A DNA stretch of 64,000 nucleotides, from assembly GCF_006265225.1 (NCBI RefSeq), contig NZ_VDCS01000002.1, forward strand, positions 124,001 to 188,000. Reading direction: 5' to 3'. The position numbers and the translations under genes were made by a program. A model generated the notes under the pieces. The model was not told the origin of the DNA and did not search any database. It saw only the letters and a program-made list of their open reading frames with translations. The stretch comes from Allotamlana fucoidanivorans (GTDB lineage: Bacteria > Bacteroidota > Bacteroidia > Flavobacteriales > Flavobacteriaceae). Positions 17,327 to 26,263 of this stretch are shown here, one piece after another. Position 1 is the first letter of the stretch. Every line of letters begins with the position of its first letter.

Positions 17327-18493
17327 ATGAAAAAAAAAATAATACGAGTGACCACCGTACCTGTTTCTCTGGGCACCTTATTAAAAGGACAACTTAAATT
17401 TATTTCAGCCTATTTTGATGTGATAGGGGTTTCTTCGTCAGAGGATGGGATCCTGGAAAGTATTGGTGAAACAGAAGGTATAAAAACAATACCCTCTGTT
17501 GAAATGACCAGAAAAATAACCCCTTTTAAAGACTTAATAGCGCTTTGGAAACTCTATGTTATTTTTAAAAAAGAACAGCCTTTTATGGTACATTCACATA
17601 CCCCAAAAGCAGGCACCTTGTCTATGATAGCGGCAAAATTTGCTGGAGTACCACACAGATTACATACCATTGCAGGCCTTCCTTTAGTGGAAGCTCGGGG
17701 GCTTAAACGTTCCCTTTTAAACACGGTAGAAAAAGTGACCTATGCCTGTGCAACTAAAATTTATCCTAATTCATATGGCCTAGTTGATATCATTTTAGAT
17801 CACAAGTTTACAACTCCAAAGAAACTAAAGGTGATCGCTAATGGAAGTTCAAATGGTATAGATACCTCTCACTTTAATCCTGCCCACTATTCTAGGGATT
17901 TTAAACAAAACCTAAAGGCACAACTTCAACTGTCTGAAAATGATTTTATATTTGTTTATGTAGGGCGTCTTGTTAAAGACAAAGGCACAAATGAATTAAT
18001 TGAAGCCTTTGTAAAACTAGCTGATAATACCCCTAACATAAAATTGGTATTGGTTGGTGGCTATGAAAATGACCTCGATCCGCTCAAACCAAATACCCTA
18101 GATGCCATAAAGCATCATACTAGTATTGTCTTTGTGCCTTGGGTAAAGGATGTTAGGCCCTATTTTGCTATTTCAAATGGCTTAGTATTTCCAAGTTATA
18201 GAGAAGGCTTCCCTAATGTGGTTTTACAAGCTGGCGCCATGGGAATTCCTAGTATTGTAACCAATATTAATGGGTGCAATGAAATTATTATAGAAGGACA
18301 AAATGGCCTTATAATACCAACAAAAGATGTTGAAGCTTTGTACAATAAAATGCGTGAATTTTATATGGAGGGTAATAAATTTAATGCAGATACCTGCAGA
18401 GACCTTATTGTTACCAGATATGAACAGCACCTTGTTTGGAAAGCTATTTTAAAAGAATATCAAGGACTTTATATACCTATAAACCCAGAATAG
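17327..18493 (+). CDS. Glycosyltransferase family 4 protein (PglA-like)
   Basis: From ATG 17327 the protein has 388 residues (MKKKIIRVTTVPVSL). It shows FMVHSHTPKAGTLSMIAA near residue 90, VYVGRLVKDKGTNELIEAF opening the C-terminal domain, and SYREGFPNVVLQAGAMGIPSIV with the donor-binding E. HSHTPKAG is characteristic of the GT4 branch that acts second in PglA-like and CapM-like pathways, on undecaprenyl-linked amino sugars. The next two genes are PglC-like and PglD-like, which fits. An upstream in-frame TTG (17297) was rejected because it overlaps the -7-like element. Confidence 0.88.
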   Translation: MKKKIIRVTTVPVSLGTLLKGQLKFISAYFDVIGVSSSEDGILESIGETEGIKTIPSVEMTRKITPFKDLIALWKLYVIFKKEQPFMVHSHTPKAGTLSMIAAKFAGVPHRLHTIAGLPLVEARGLKRSLLNTVEKVTYACATKIYPNSYGLVDIILDHKFTTPKKLKVIANGSSNGIDTSHFNPAHYSRDFKQNLKAQLQLSENDFIFVYVGRLVKDKGTNELIEAFVKLADNTPNIKLVLVGGYENDLDPLKPNTLDAIKHHTSIVFVPWVKDVRPYFAISNGLVFPSYREGFPNVVLQAGAMGIPSIVTNINGCNEIIIEGQNGLIIPTKDVEALYNKMREFYMEGNKFNADTCRDLIVTRYEQHLVWKAILKEYQGLYIPINPE

Positions 18494-18692
18494 CAGCCCT
18501 GCGTTTAAGTCTACAAAAATAATCTTTGACCTATATCAGGATAGTCTGTTACCGATAAAATTATAACCATCAACGGAAATTATACAGGATAGCTGCTTCG
18601 TATAAAAGATAGTTTTATATTTGATAGATAATTATGGTTTGATATTATAGCACTCTCCCTTTTAAAATATTAAAACAGCTGTAACCTACAAT

Positions 18693-19313
18693 ATGTATTA
18701 CAAAACCTTTATTAAACCCGTATTAGACTTTTTAGTGTCTTTCATTGCCATACTGTTGTTGTCTCCAATTATCATAATAGCAACCATAGGTTTAACCTTG
18801 GCAAATCATGGTAAACCCTTTTTTATACAAAATAGGCCCGGTAAAAATGAACGTATTTTTAAGATTATCAAGTTTAAAACCATGACCGACACAACCGATG
18901 CAAACGGTAACTTATTACCTGATGCAGACCGATTGACTGCTATTGGCAAAATAGTGAGAAAAACATCTATTGATGAAATTCCACAGTTGTTCAATGTTCT
19001 AAAAGGCGACATGTCTATTATAGGCCCTAGACCATTATTACCGCAGTACCTACCTTATTATACAGAAGAAGAACGTAAAAGACATTGGGTAAAACCAGGT
19101 ATAACAGGGTTAGCGCAGGTAAATGGAAGAAATTTTTTAGATTGGGAACCCCGATTGAAGCTTGATGTAGAATATGTCAAAACAGTGTCGTTTAAAGTTG
19201 ATTTAAGTATTTTTTTAAAAACGATATATAAGGTATTAGCTTCTAAAGATATTGCGGTTGATGCAACCAAATCGCAGCCTTATTTAGATGAATTAAGAAA
19301 AAATGGAATGTAA
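18693..19313 (+). CDS. Sugar transferase initiating repeat-unit synthesis (PglC-like)
   Basis: The 206-residue protein is a small monotopic phosphoglycosyl transferase (bacterial sugar transferase family). It has one hydrophobic re-entrant segment at residues 10-35, FKIIKFKTM near 57-64, the catalytic D94-E95 pair in TSIDEIPQLFNVLKG, and IIGPRPLLP. It moves a sugar phosphate from a UDP-sugar to undecaprenyl phosphate, the first step of repeat-unit assembly. Lack of the extra WcaJ-type membrane domain and the adjacent PglD-like acetyltransferase suggest a diacetamido-sugar substrate such as bacillosamine. It is the only initiating transferase in the window, so it may serve region 1 as well. 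Confidence 0.92.
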   Translation: MYYKTFIKPVLDFLVSFIAILLLSPIIIIATIGLTLANHGKPFFIQNRPGKNERIFKIIKFKTMTDTTDANGNLLPDADRLTAIGKIVRKTSIDEIPQLFNVLKGDMSIIGPRPLLPQYLPYYTEEERKRHWVKPGITGLAQVNGRNFLDWEPRLKLDVEYVKTVSFKVDLSIFLKTIYKVLASKDIAVDATKSQPYLDELRKNGM

Positions 19314-19334
19314 ACCAAATCTATTATTGATAGT

Positions 19335-19991
19335 ATGATGACAAAACATGAAAAACGTGTAAGGATTTATGGCGCTGGCGGTCATTCACATGTTATTAAA
19401 GACGTTTTAAGGCAAAATGGCTATGTTATTACTGATACGTTTGATGATAAGCCTGAAGGTGTACATCATGCCTCAAAACATGTGAATATGGGTGCCAGAG
19501 CACATCTGAACGATTTTCCGCATCAAGGTGATCCGGTTATTATTGCAGTAGGTATAAATTCAGATAGAGCCGAAATAGCGCGTATTTTAAAGTGTAGTTA
19601 TGAAACTGCAATTCACCAGTCGGCCATCATTTCAGAAAGCTCCAGTATTGGGGAGGGTACCGTAGTTTTTGCTGGTGCCATTGTTCAACCCAATACTGTT
19701 GTAGGGAAACATGTTATTGTAAATACGGGCGCCAGCATTGATCATGATAATGTGATAGGCGATTATGCCCATATTTCGCCTAAAGCGGCACTATGTGGTC
19801 ATGTTGAAGTTGGAGAAGGCTCACATATTGGTGTTGGTGCCGTTGTGATTCCTTTGGTTAAGATTGGTAAGTGGTGTACTATAGGGGCTGGTACTATTGT
19901 TTTAAACGATGTGCCAAATTATGCCACTGTTGTAGGAAACCCAGGTAAAATTATAAAAATATTAAATCCTAAAAAACGTGAAAAACTATAA
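19335..19991 (+). CDS. Sugar acetyltransferase, left-handed beta-helix (PglD/NeuD-like)
   Basis: This 218-residue protein has an N-terminal Rossmann-like domain opening IYGAGGHSHVI (residues 11-21), then hexapeptide repeats from about 95 to 205. H137 in GASIDHDNVIGDYAHI is the expected catalytic base. The family acetylates the 4-amino group of UDP-4-amino sugars (PglD) or sialic acid (NeuD). A DegT-type aminotransferase normally sits next to PglD to make the amino sugar, but none is present in this window. ATG at 19335 or 19338 is possible. The gene overlaps the next by 14 bases. Confidence 0.9.
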   Translation: MMTKHEKRVRIYGAGGHSHVIKDVLRQNGYVITDTFDDKPEGVHHASKHVNMGARAHLNDFPHQGDPVIIAVGINSDRAEIARILKCSYETAIHQSAIISESSSIGEGTVVFAGAIVQPNTVVGKHVIVNTGASIDHDNVIGDYAHISPKAALCGHVEVGEGSHIGVGAVVIPLVKIGKWCTIGAGTIVLNDVPNYATVVGNPGKIIKILNPKKREKL

Positions 19992-22638
19992 AAAAACTGA
20001 CATTACATTTGTTGGTTCAGGTATATCTGCGTCATTTACACTAATAAATTTTTTGAGTCTTTTAGATAAAACGCTCTTGTCTAAAAAATTATCAATAACC
20101 ATTATAGATAGGTATGCTGAATTTAACACGGGAATCCCTTACGGGGAACGCTCTGGTTTTTCTACCCTTTTAATTACCTCATTGAAAAATTTCTTACCCG
20201 AACCAGAACGCACCCGGTTTATTGTTTGGCTCAATGAAAATAAAACTTGGCTTTTAGAGGCTTACAAGAATGAAGGAGGTGTGTTAACGGAGCAATGGTT
20301 ACATAAACATGCTGAAGAAATACAAAATAATGATTGGATCGATTTGTTTTTACCACGTCGGTTTTTTGGTATTTATATTGATGAACGTGTCAAACAAAAA
20401 ATCAAGCTCCTCGAAAATAAAAATAAAATAGAAGTTACTTTTATAAAAGAAGAGGTGGTTGATATTGCCGAAAATGATAATACCTATAATATGGTATTAA
20501 GCAACGATGCTAATTTATGCTCAAAAAAAGTGATTCTTTCTGTAGGTTCGTTACCTGTACAAAAACTCTGGAAAAATAAAGAGGTTATTGAAACAGAAAA
20601 CTTACTGTTTGTTAATACACCATATGAACCTAATTTAATCAGTACCATTGACAAAATGGATCGCTTTTTGCGCCAAAGAAGTCAAGCTCATAAAAAAACT
20701 AATGTGTTAATTATTGGCGCCAATGCCAGTGCATTAGAAATTTTATATAAACTAAACGATCATTTAGGTTCAAACCAATATAACTTGAATGATTTTGTAT
20801 TTTTATCTACACAAGGGCGTACACCAGATGCTGTTATTGACCAACAGCGTAAAGAAACCTTTGAGGCTGTTCATTTAAACAAATTACAAAGAAAAAACGC
20901 ATTATCTGCTAAATCTATAGCAAAAGCAGCCTTTGAAGACATTAAGGAGTCTGATAAAATACAATTAGGGGCAGCTTCAACCGTAGACACCATTTCTGCT
21001 GCTTTTGGGGCCTTACTAACTAGATTAGAGTATAATGAGCTATCTAAATTTGCTTGTCACTATGGTAATGAAATTGGTAAAAAACAGCGCTGTGCCGGTG
21101 AACACTATACCAATACGATAGAAAATTTAAAAAAACAAGAACGTTTTGAGCATTTGGCTGGACGCTTTATTGATTTAGATTTAGACGAAACAAATAACGA
21201 GTATGTTTTAAAGTATTTAGATACTGAAACGGGTAGTGAAAAATGGCATGACAAAAAATTTCACCTGATTATCAATTGTGTTGGTAGCATGAATTTAACA
21301 GATAATCGTATTCCTAAATTGTTAACCCGTTTGATGCAAAAAGGCTATTGCAAAATGAACGAATCTAAGATTGGTTTTGCGGTAAACAATGCCTTAGAAA
21401 CTAAAAAGAATTTACATATCATGGGGCCCCTACTAGCTGGTAACGTGATTAACAATAATGCGATATGGCATGTAGAACATTGTGGTAGAATTATTTGGTT
21501 GTCTGGTATACTTTCTAAAATCATGTATGACAGCTTTAACAAGGTATATGATATTAAAACAGAGAATGCTTTGAAAAGTGCAGAGACTATAGAAAGTAAT
21601 TTTGAAGTTATCACTTTAAAGAGAGATTGGGATTTGTTTTTAAAAGATATAGGGCATTATGATTTCTATCACACCTATGATTATCATCATTTAGCATCTT
21701 CAAATGGTGAAAACCCAATCCTAATTAAATATATTGAAAATAATGTTATTATTGGGCTTCCTTTGTTAATTAGAGACATTTACAGCACAATATATAAGGA
21801 TGCTACGTCGGTATATGGTTATGTTGGCCCCATTTCAAAAGGTGTAGATGATAATTTTAATAATAACAATTTTATAACGCATTTAATTAAATATTTTAAT
21901 GCTAATAATATCATATCTGTTTTTTCAAGGCTAAACCCTTATCTCCCTAAGCAAAATAAAATTTTGTTTCAGGTTGGGGAATTAACACCTCAAGGAAAAG
22001 TTATTTGTATGGATTTAAAGCCTAGCCTTGAAAAACAACGTGGGGAATATCGAAATAGACTTAAAACATATATTAATAAAGCTAGGCGAGAATGCTCTGT
22101 TGTAGTTGCCAAAACAAACTCAGATTTAAATACCTTTATTGATTTATATTATGAAAACATGGATCGGGTAAACGCCAAAAAGTTTTATTATTTCAGCAAA
22201 GACTATTTTAGGCTGCTTTTAAAGAGTAACGATTTTAAAACAACCGTTTTACTTGCTGTTCACAATAAAACAAATGAAATCATTGGGGGGAGTATGTTTA
22301 TTTCAACAAAAGCTATAATACAATATCATTTATCTGGAACGAAAGCGGGCTATTCTAAACTTAACCCTACCAAATTATTGATAGATGAAATGCGAATTAT
22401 GGCTCATCAACAAGGCTTAAGTTTATTTAATTTAGGCGGCGGATTAGGTGGCAGTGATGATGACTCATTATTTCATTTTAAATCTTCGTTTTCAAAACAA
22501 TCAAAACAATTTAATTTATGGAAATGGATTACCAATAAACAAGTATATAATGAATTGGTACTCGCTAAAACAGACAATACCAAAAAGAATTATTTTCCTT
22601 TGTATAGATCCATTGAAGATATAAATGTACAATTGTGA
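19978..22638 (+). CDS. Fusion of FAD/NAD(P)-binding protein and FemAB/BioF2-like acyltransferase
   Basis: This 886-residue protein joins two domains. Residues 1 to about 535 begin with FVGSGISASFTLINF, a dinucleotide-binding GxGxxA, and continue like the PF13454-type FAD-NAD(P)-binding proteins (YGERSGF, VLIIGANASALEILYKL near 240-256, INCVGSMNLTDNRIP). From about 549 the chain becomes a GNAT-superfamily acyltransferase of the FemAB/BioF2 (PF13480) kind, with RLKTYINKARRE, GGSMFIS and a late HFKSSFS block. The GTG start overlaps the acetyltransferase gene, and no ATG lies near. Its C-terminal domain resembles the four genes that follow. The substrate is unknown. Confidence 0.82.
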   Translation: MKNYKKTDITFVGSGISASFTLINFLSLLDKTLLSKKLSITIIDRYAEFNTGIPYGERSGFSTLLITSLKNFLPEPERTRFIVWLNENKTWLLEAYKNEGGVLTEQWLHKHAEEIQNNDWIDLFLPRRFFGIYIDERVKQKIKLLENKNKIEVTFIKEEVVDIAENDNTYNMVLSNDANLCSKKVILSVGSLPVQKLWKNKEVIETENLLFVNTPYEPNLISTIDKMDRFLRQRSQAHKKTNVLIIGANASALEILYKLNDHLGSNQYNLNDFVFLSTQGRTPDAVIDQQRKETFEAVHLNKLQRKNALSAKSIAKAAFEDIKESDKIQLGAASTVDTISAAFGALLTRLEYNELSKFACHYGNEIGKKQRCAGEHYTNTIENLKKQERFEHLAGRFIDLDLDETNNEYVLKYLDTETGSEKWHDKKFHLIINCVGSMNLTDNRIPKLLTRLMQKGYCKMNESKIGFAVNNALETKKNLHIMGPLLAGNVINNNAIWHVEHCGRIIWLSGILSKIMYDSFNKVYDIKTENALKSAETIESNFEVITLKRDWDLFLKDIGHYDFYHTYDYHHLASSNGENPILIKYIENNVIIGLPLLIRDIYSTIYKDATSVYGYVGPISKGVDDNFNNNNFITHLIKYFNANNIISVFSRLNPYLPKQNKILFQVGELTPQGKVICMDLKPSLEKQRGEYRNRLKTYINKARRECSVVVAKTNSDLNTFIDLYYENMDRVNAKKFYYFSKDYFRLLLKSNDFKTTVLLAVHNKTNEIIGGSMFISTKAIIQYHLSGTKAGYSKLNPTKLLIDEMRIMAHQQGLSLFNLGGGLGGSDDDSLFHFKSSFSKQSKQFNLWKWITNKQVYNELVLAKTDNTKKNYFPLYRSIEDINVQL

Positions 22639-23639
22639 TAGGCAATAATCCTTTTACCTCAAATACCTTTGTTAAAACTTGGACAAAACACTTTAAGGTT
22701 AGTGTAGCAAATGATGGTTTTGAGACGGTGCAAAACCTAAAATTTTACAAGCCTTATAAGTATCTTCCCATTTATATAAATATTGGTAAACATTTAACTA
22801 AAGGGGTTTCATATTTCATAAAACCATTTGCTAGAGCGGACTATAAAAAAAAACTAGTTTTAATTTATGATGTACCCCAATACTTTGATATTGCCACCAA
22901 GGACTTACCTGAAAAGCTTGGATTTATTAAAATAAAGCAGTATCCTGGCTATAGCACTCAATTAAATAATTACAAAAATTTTGAGGATTATATTGCGACA
23001 AACTTTAGCAAAAAAAGCAAATATAAGTTTAAAAGTTACACAAAGAAGTTAGAAGCATTATACGATATCAGCTATGTTAATTATGATTACACCACCTCTA
23101 AAACTACTTTTGATGCTATTTTTAACAGGTTTTACGACTTACTAAAAAAGCGTTTTGAAGACAAATCAGAATCTAATAACAATCTAAACCCCGAAGAATG
23201 GGCGTTTTATCAGGAACTGGTCTATTTGATGATGAAAAACAAGCAAGCTAGTTTATTCGCGGTTTTAGATAAAACCAAACCCATAGCCATATCTTTGAAT
23301 TATTTTTCTGATCATATTTTATTTTTTGCTATGACAGGATTTGATATTCATTATAAAGCCCATAACTTAGGAACCGTGCATTTAATGGCTCTTTTTAAAT
23401 GGTGTTTTGCGAACCACATTAAAATTTTCGATTTTTCAAAAGGTCATTATGATTATAAAGCACGCTGGGGGGATACCAAATATTATTTTGAACAACATAT
23501 TTATTATGATTCAAGCAGCCCATGGGCTTCAGTGACCTCCAGACTTATGGGTGCCTACTTCAAAATAAAACAACGCCTACGTGATGCTCCCATCCGTGCA
23601 TACTTAAATAAAATCAAATTTAAATTAAAGCGAAACTGA
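22635..23639 (+). CDS. FemAB/BioF2-like GNAT acyltransferase, paralogue A
   Basis: The 334-residue protein starts with GTG overlapping the previous stop as GTGA, so it is translationally coupled to the fusion gene. A GNAT/PF13480-like region spans about residues 110-310: SKYKFKSYTKKLEALY, then ASLFAVLDKTKPIAISLNYF, NLGTVHLMALFKWCF and DFSKGHYDYKARWGD. These blocks line up with the same blocks in the three downstream genes, so it is a paralogue. It lacks the roughly 60-residue tail the others share. Family members transfer acyl or aminoacyl groups to amines on peptidoglycan, lipids or sugars. The target here is unknown. Confidence 0.8.
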   Translation: MIGNNPFTSNTFVKTWTKHFKVSVANDGFETVQNLKFYKPYKYLPIYINIGKHLTKGVSYFIKPFARADYKKKLVLIYDVPQYFDIATKDLPEKLGFIKIKQYPGYSTQLNNYKNFEDYIATNFSKKSKYKFKSYTKKLEALYDISYVNYDYTTSKTTFDAIFNRFYDLLKKRFEDKSESNNNLNPEEWAFYQELVYLMMKNKQASLFAVLDKTKPIAISLNYFSDHILFFAMTGFDIHYKAHNLGTVHLMALFKWCFANHIKIFDFSKGHYDYKARWGDTKYYFEQHIYYDSSSPWASVTSRLMGAYFKIKQRLRDAPIRAYLNKIKFKLKRN

Positions 23640-23923
23640 TTTTCCAGTAATATGCTCGTAAAATAAGACCATGCAACCTGTGTTTTTATTACATTACGTT
23701 CAAAACTAATACTCTATTTGTCTCTTTTCAACTCATAAACATCTTAATTTGTAGTATATCTTTTTTAACTCATTTTAAATGCCGCTGTTTTTGTCAAATA
23801 TAAAGGTCTTTTATCTAGAATTAATTTAGAGTACATTTTTAATATGTAATTTTACTTAACAGATTTAAATAAAGTAAATCAATTAAGTTTTATTAAAAAA
23901 AAGCCTAAAATCACACATACAAC

Positions 23924-25069
23924 ATGACTTTTGATTTTTTTAAAACTAAAGATTTTTATTCAGATTTATTCGAAAAGCATCAGCTCATAGATAGATATCA
24001 TAGAATTTATTACAAAGACACCTTACTCACTAATTATAACACAGTCACTTCAATCCAAAAGCAGGATATAATAACATTATACCCCGATTATCTTACTTCT
24101 CAATTTTTAGAGGGATACTGTGCTAAAACAATATACCAAAAAGCGGGTTTTGCTATTGATTTACATGCTTTTAGTTCGTTTCAGGATTATTTAAAAACAC
24201 TAAAATCAAGCTTTAGAAAGGTTATTGTTAGATCTGTAAATAGATTGGAAGCTTGTTTTAATATTTCGTATACCATGTATTATGGTCATATCAATAAAGG
24301 TGTATATACACAGTTAATGGGTGCCTTGTTTAATATGATTGAATGCCGATTTCAGGAACGAGATGGCAGAAATAAGGTGTTGAAACAATGGAATGCTTAC
24401 CTTGAATTGGCATACCAAAATATTTTAGATAAAAAAGCGTCTCTTTTTGTTATTTATAGTGATGATGAGCCTATTGAGATTTCATTAAATTTTCATTGTG
24501 AAAACATCATATATAGCGCCATTTCATCATATAAGCTAGAATATAGTAAGTTTAGTTTGGGTAACATTGAAATTTATAAACAGCTAGAATGGTGCATGGC
24601 AAATGGGATAAAATTATTTGATATGGGATATGGTAGTTTCGATTATAAATTGAGGTGGAGTAATTATACCTATGCGTTTCACGCCCATATTATATCAAAA
24701 TCAAATAGCCTTATATTAGAAGGTTTAGCTCAATATTTTAAATATAAATTTAAGCTCATAAATTATCTCATTAGTAACAATTTAAATAATAAGTTTTATA
24801 ACATTTTAGATTATTTTAAAGACAAAAACAGTACAGCTTCCTCCATAGATTATGTGTTTGAGAACACACAAGATATAAATGTTGAGGTGCATAAATCTTT
24901 GAATTTAAATACGCCTAGTTTCAATTTCTTAAAAAGACCGCTTTTTGATTTTTTATATAAACATCAAGAGCACAAAGACCATGTTGCCGTTTACCCCAAT
25001 CCAAATAAAGCAAACAGCTATGTTATTAAGGGAAAATCAAGTATAGTCTTCTTAAAAATGAATAGTTAA
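23924..25069 (+). CDS. FemAB/BioF2-like GNAT acyltransferase, paralogue B
   Basis: This 381-residue protein shares with its neighbours the core RLEACFNISYTMYYG (near 108-122), KKASLFVIY, LGNIEIYKQLEWC and DMGYGSFDYKLRWSNY (near 230-247). This is a GNAT-superfamily FemAB/BioF2-like fold. An added C-terminal segment ends in PLFDFLYKHQEHKDHVAVY and YVIKGKSSIVF, also found in C and D. ATG 23924 follows a 284-base spacer, so a new transcript may begin here. It probably modifies the same polymer as its neighbours, which is inference from position. Confidence 0.8.
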   Translation: MTFDFFKTKDFYSDLFEKHQLIDRYHRIYYKDTLLTNYNTVTSIQKQDIITLYPDYLTSQFLEGYCAKTIYQKAGFAIDLHAFSSFQDYLKTLKSSFRKVIVRSVNRLEACFNISYTMYYGHINKGVYTQLMGALFNMIECRFQERDGRNKVLKQWNAYLELAYQNILDKKASLFVIYSDDEPIEISLNFHCENIIYSAISSYKLEYSKFSLGNIEIYKQLEWCMANGIKLFDMGYGSFDYKLRWSNYTYAFHAHIISKSNSLILEGLAQYFKYKFKLINYLISNNLNNKFYNILDYFKDKNSTASSIDYVFENTQDINVEVHKSLNLNTPSFNFLKRPLFDFLYKHQEHKDHVAVYPNPNKANSYVIKGKSSIVFLKMNS

Positions 25070-25095
25070 TACAGATCAATAGATATTCTAATAGT

Positions 25096-26259
25096 TTGAG
25101 AAAAGATTTTTACAACACGTTTTATATCAAAGGACAAATTCCAGACGTCTATAATACTATTGGCTATACCTATAAAGCAGGTTTGTTTTACCAAAGGCCA
25201 ATACAAAAGTCAGCTAAGACAGATGGCACCTATATTATTAATTTGTTTCCTAGCTACCTTGAGGAAAAAAACTTAAAAAAAATAAGCATTTCCCAAGCTA
25301 ACCTAAACGGTTATGCCGTTGTATTGCCAAGCAGTAATTTAGAGGATTTTTTAAAACATCATTTCAAATCAAATGCTAGAACATCAATACTTAAGCGAAA
25401 AAAAAGATTAGAAATTTGTTTTCCTATTAAGTACAAAATGTATTTTGGTAGTATCTCTTATAAAACCTATGAAACTATTATGAGGAGTTTAAAGACAATG
25501 CTCCTTAAACGGTTTACACAAAAAAAAACTGCCAATGAATTTTTTGCGAAATGGAACCAGTACCTTAATAGAACATACGAACTTATTATAAACAAGGAAG
25601 CCTCGCTTTTTGTGATTTACAACAACGAATCTATGATAGGTATATCTCTTAACTATCATAGTAATGAGGTCTGTATAGGGCATCTTATAGCCTATGATAT
25701 AGATTATGCTAAGTTCGGTATTGGAAACACTATTGTTCTCAAATTAGTAGAATGGTGTATAGAAAACAAGTATACCCTTTTAGATATGGGGAACGGCGAT
25801 CTAGATTATAAATTTATGTGGTGTAACTACAAATATTATTACCAGTATCATCTTATATTAAGTAATGGAGCGCTTACAAATAAACTTTTAATAAGTTTTG
25901 AACTCTTAAAAATTAAATTTAAAAATACACTAAAGCACTTTAACATAGATGTTCTTTTAACCAATTGTAAAAACTTTATAGAAATAAGGAAACGAGTAAA
26001 ACCTTTTAACAACCTGAATATCATTGTAGAACCTATGACAAAACCTATTAACTTAGAGGATGCACAACTCCTAAACTTCTATGAAATAAATACGCCTGAA
26101 CTTAAAAAAGCCTGTATAGATTTCATGTATTTACAACAAAATCATATTTCAAACATTCAGATTTTTAAATTACATAGACACTTATTTTATATAAAAAGTG
26201 GTGAGCACATTCAAAAAATTAGACTAGAGGAGAACATAAAAAAAGCCATAAACCCATAA
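25096..26259 (+). CDS. FemAB/BioF2-like GNAT acyltransferase, paralogue C
   Basis: The 387-residue protein is a close relative of B and D, with KKRLEICFPIKYKMYFG, KEASLFVIYNNESMIGISLNYH, GIGNTIVLKLVEWC and DMGNGDLDYKFMWCNY. The C-terminal extension (IDFMYLQQNHISNIQIF, FYIKSGEHIQKI) is shared with B and D. It starts with TTG 26 bases after B; no in-frame ATG precedes the conserved region, and the first residues (RKDFYNTFY) match the start region of D (KYKFYDTLT). It is one of a tandem series that arose by duplication and has diverged strongly. Confidence 0.78.
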   Translation: MRKDFYNTFYIKGQIPDVYNTIGYTYKAGLFYQRPIQKSAKTDGTYIINLFPSYLEEKNLKKISISQANLNGYAVVLPSSNLEDFLKHHFKSNARTSILKRKKRLEICFPIKYKMYFGSISYKTYETIMRSLKTMLLKRFTQKKTANEFFAKWNQYLNRTYELIINKEASLFVIYNNESMIGISLNYHSNEVCIGHLIAYDIDYAKFGIGNTIVLKLVEWCIENKYTLLDMGNGDLDYKFMWCNYKYYYQYHLILSNGALTNKLLISFELLKIKFKNTLKHFNIDVLLTNCKNFIEIRKRVKPFNNLNIIVEPMTKPINLEDAQLLNFYEINTPELKKACIDFMYLQQNHISNIQIFKLHRHLFYIKSGEHIQKIRLEENIKKAINP

Positions 26260-26263
26260 TTAA

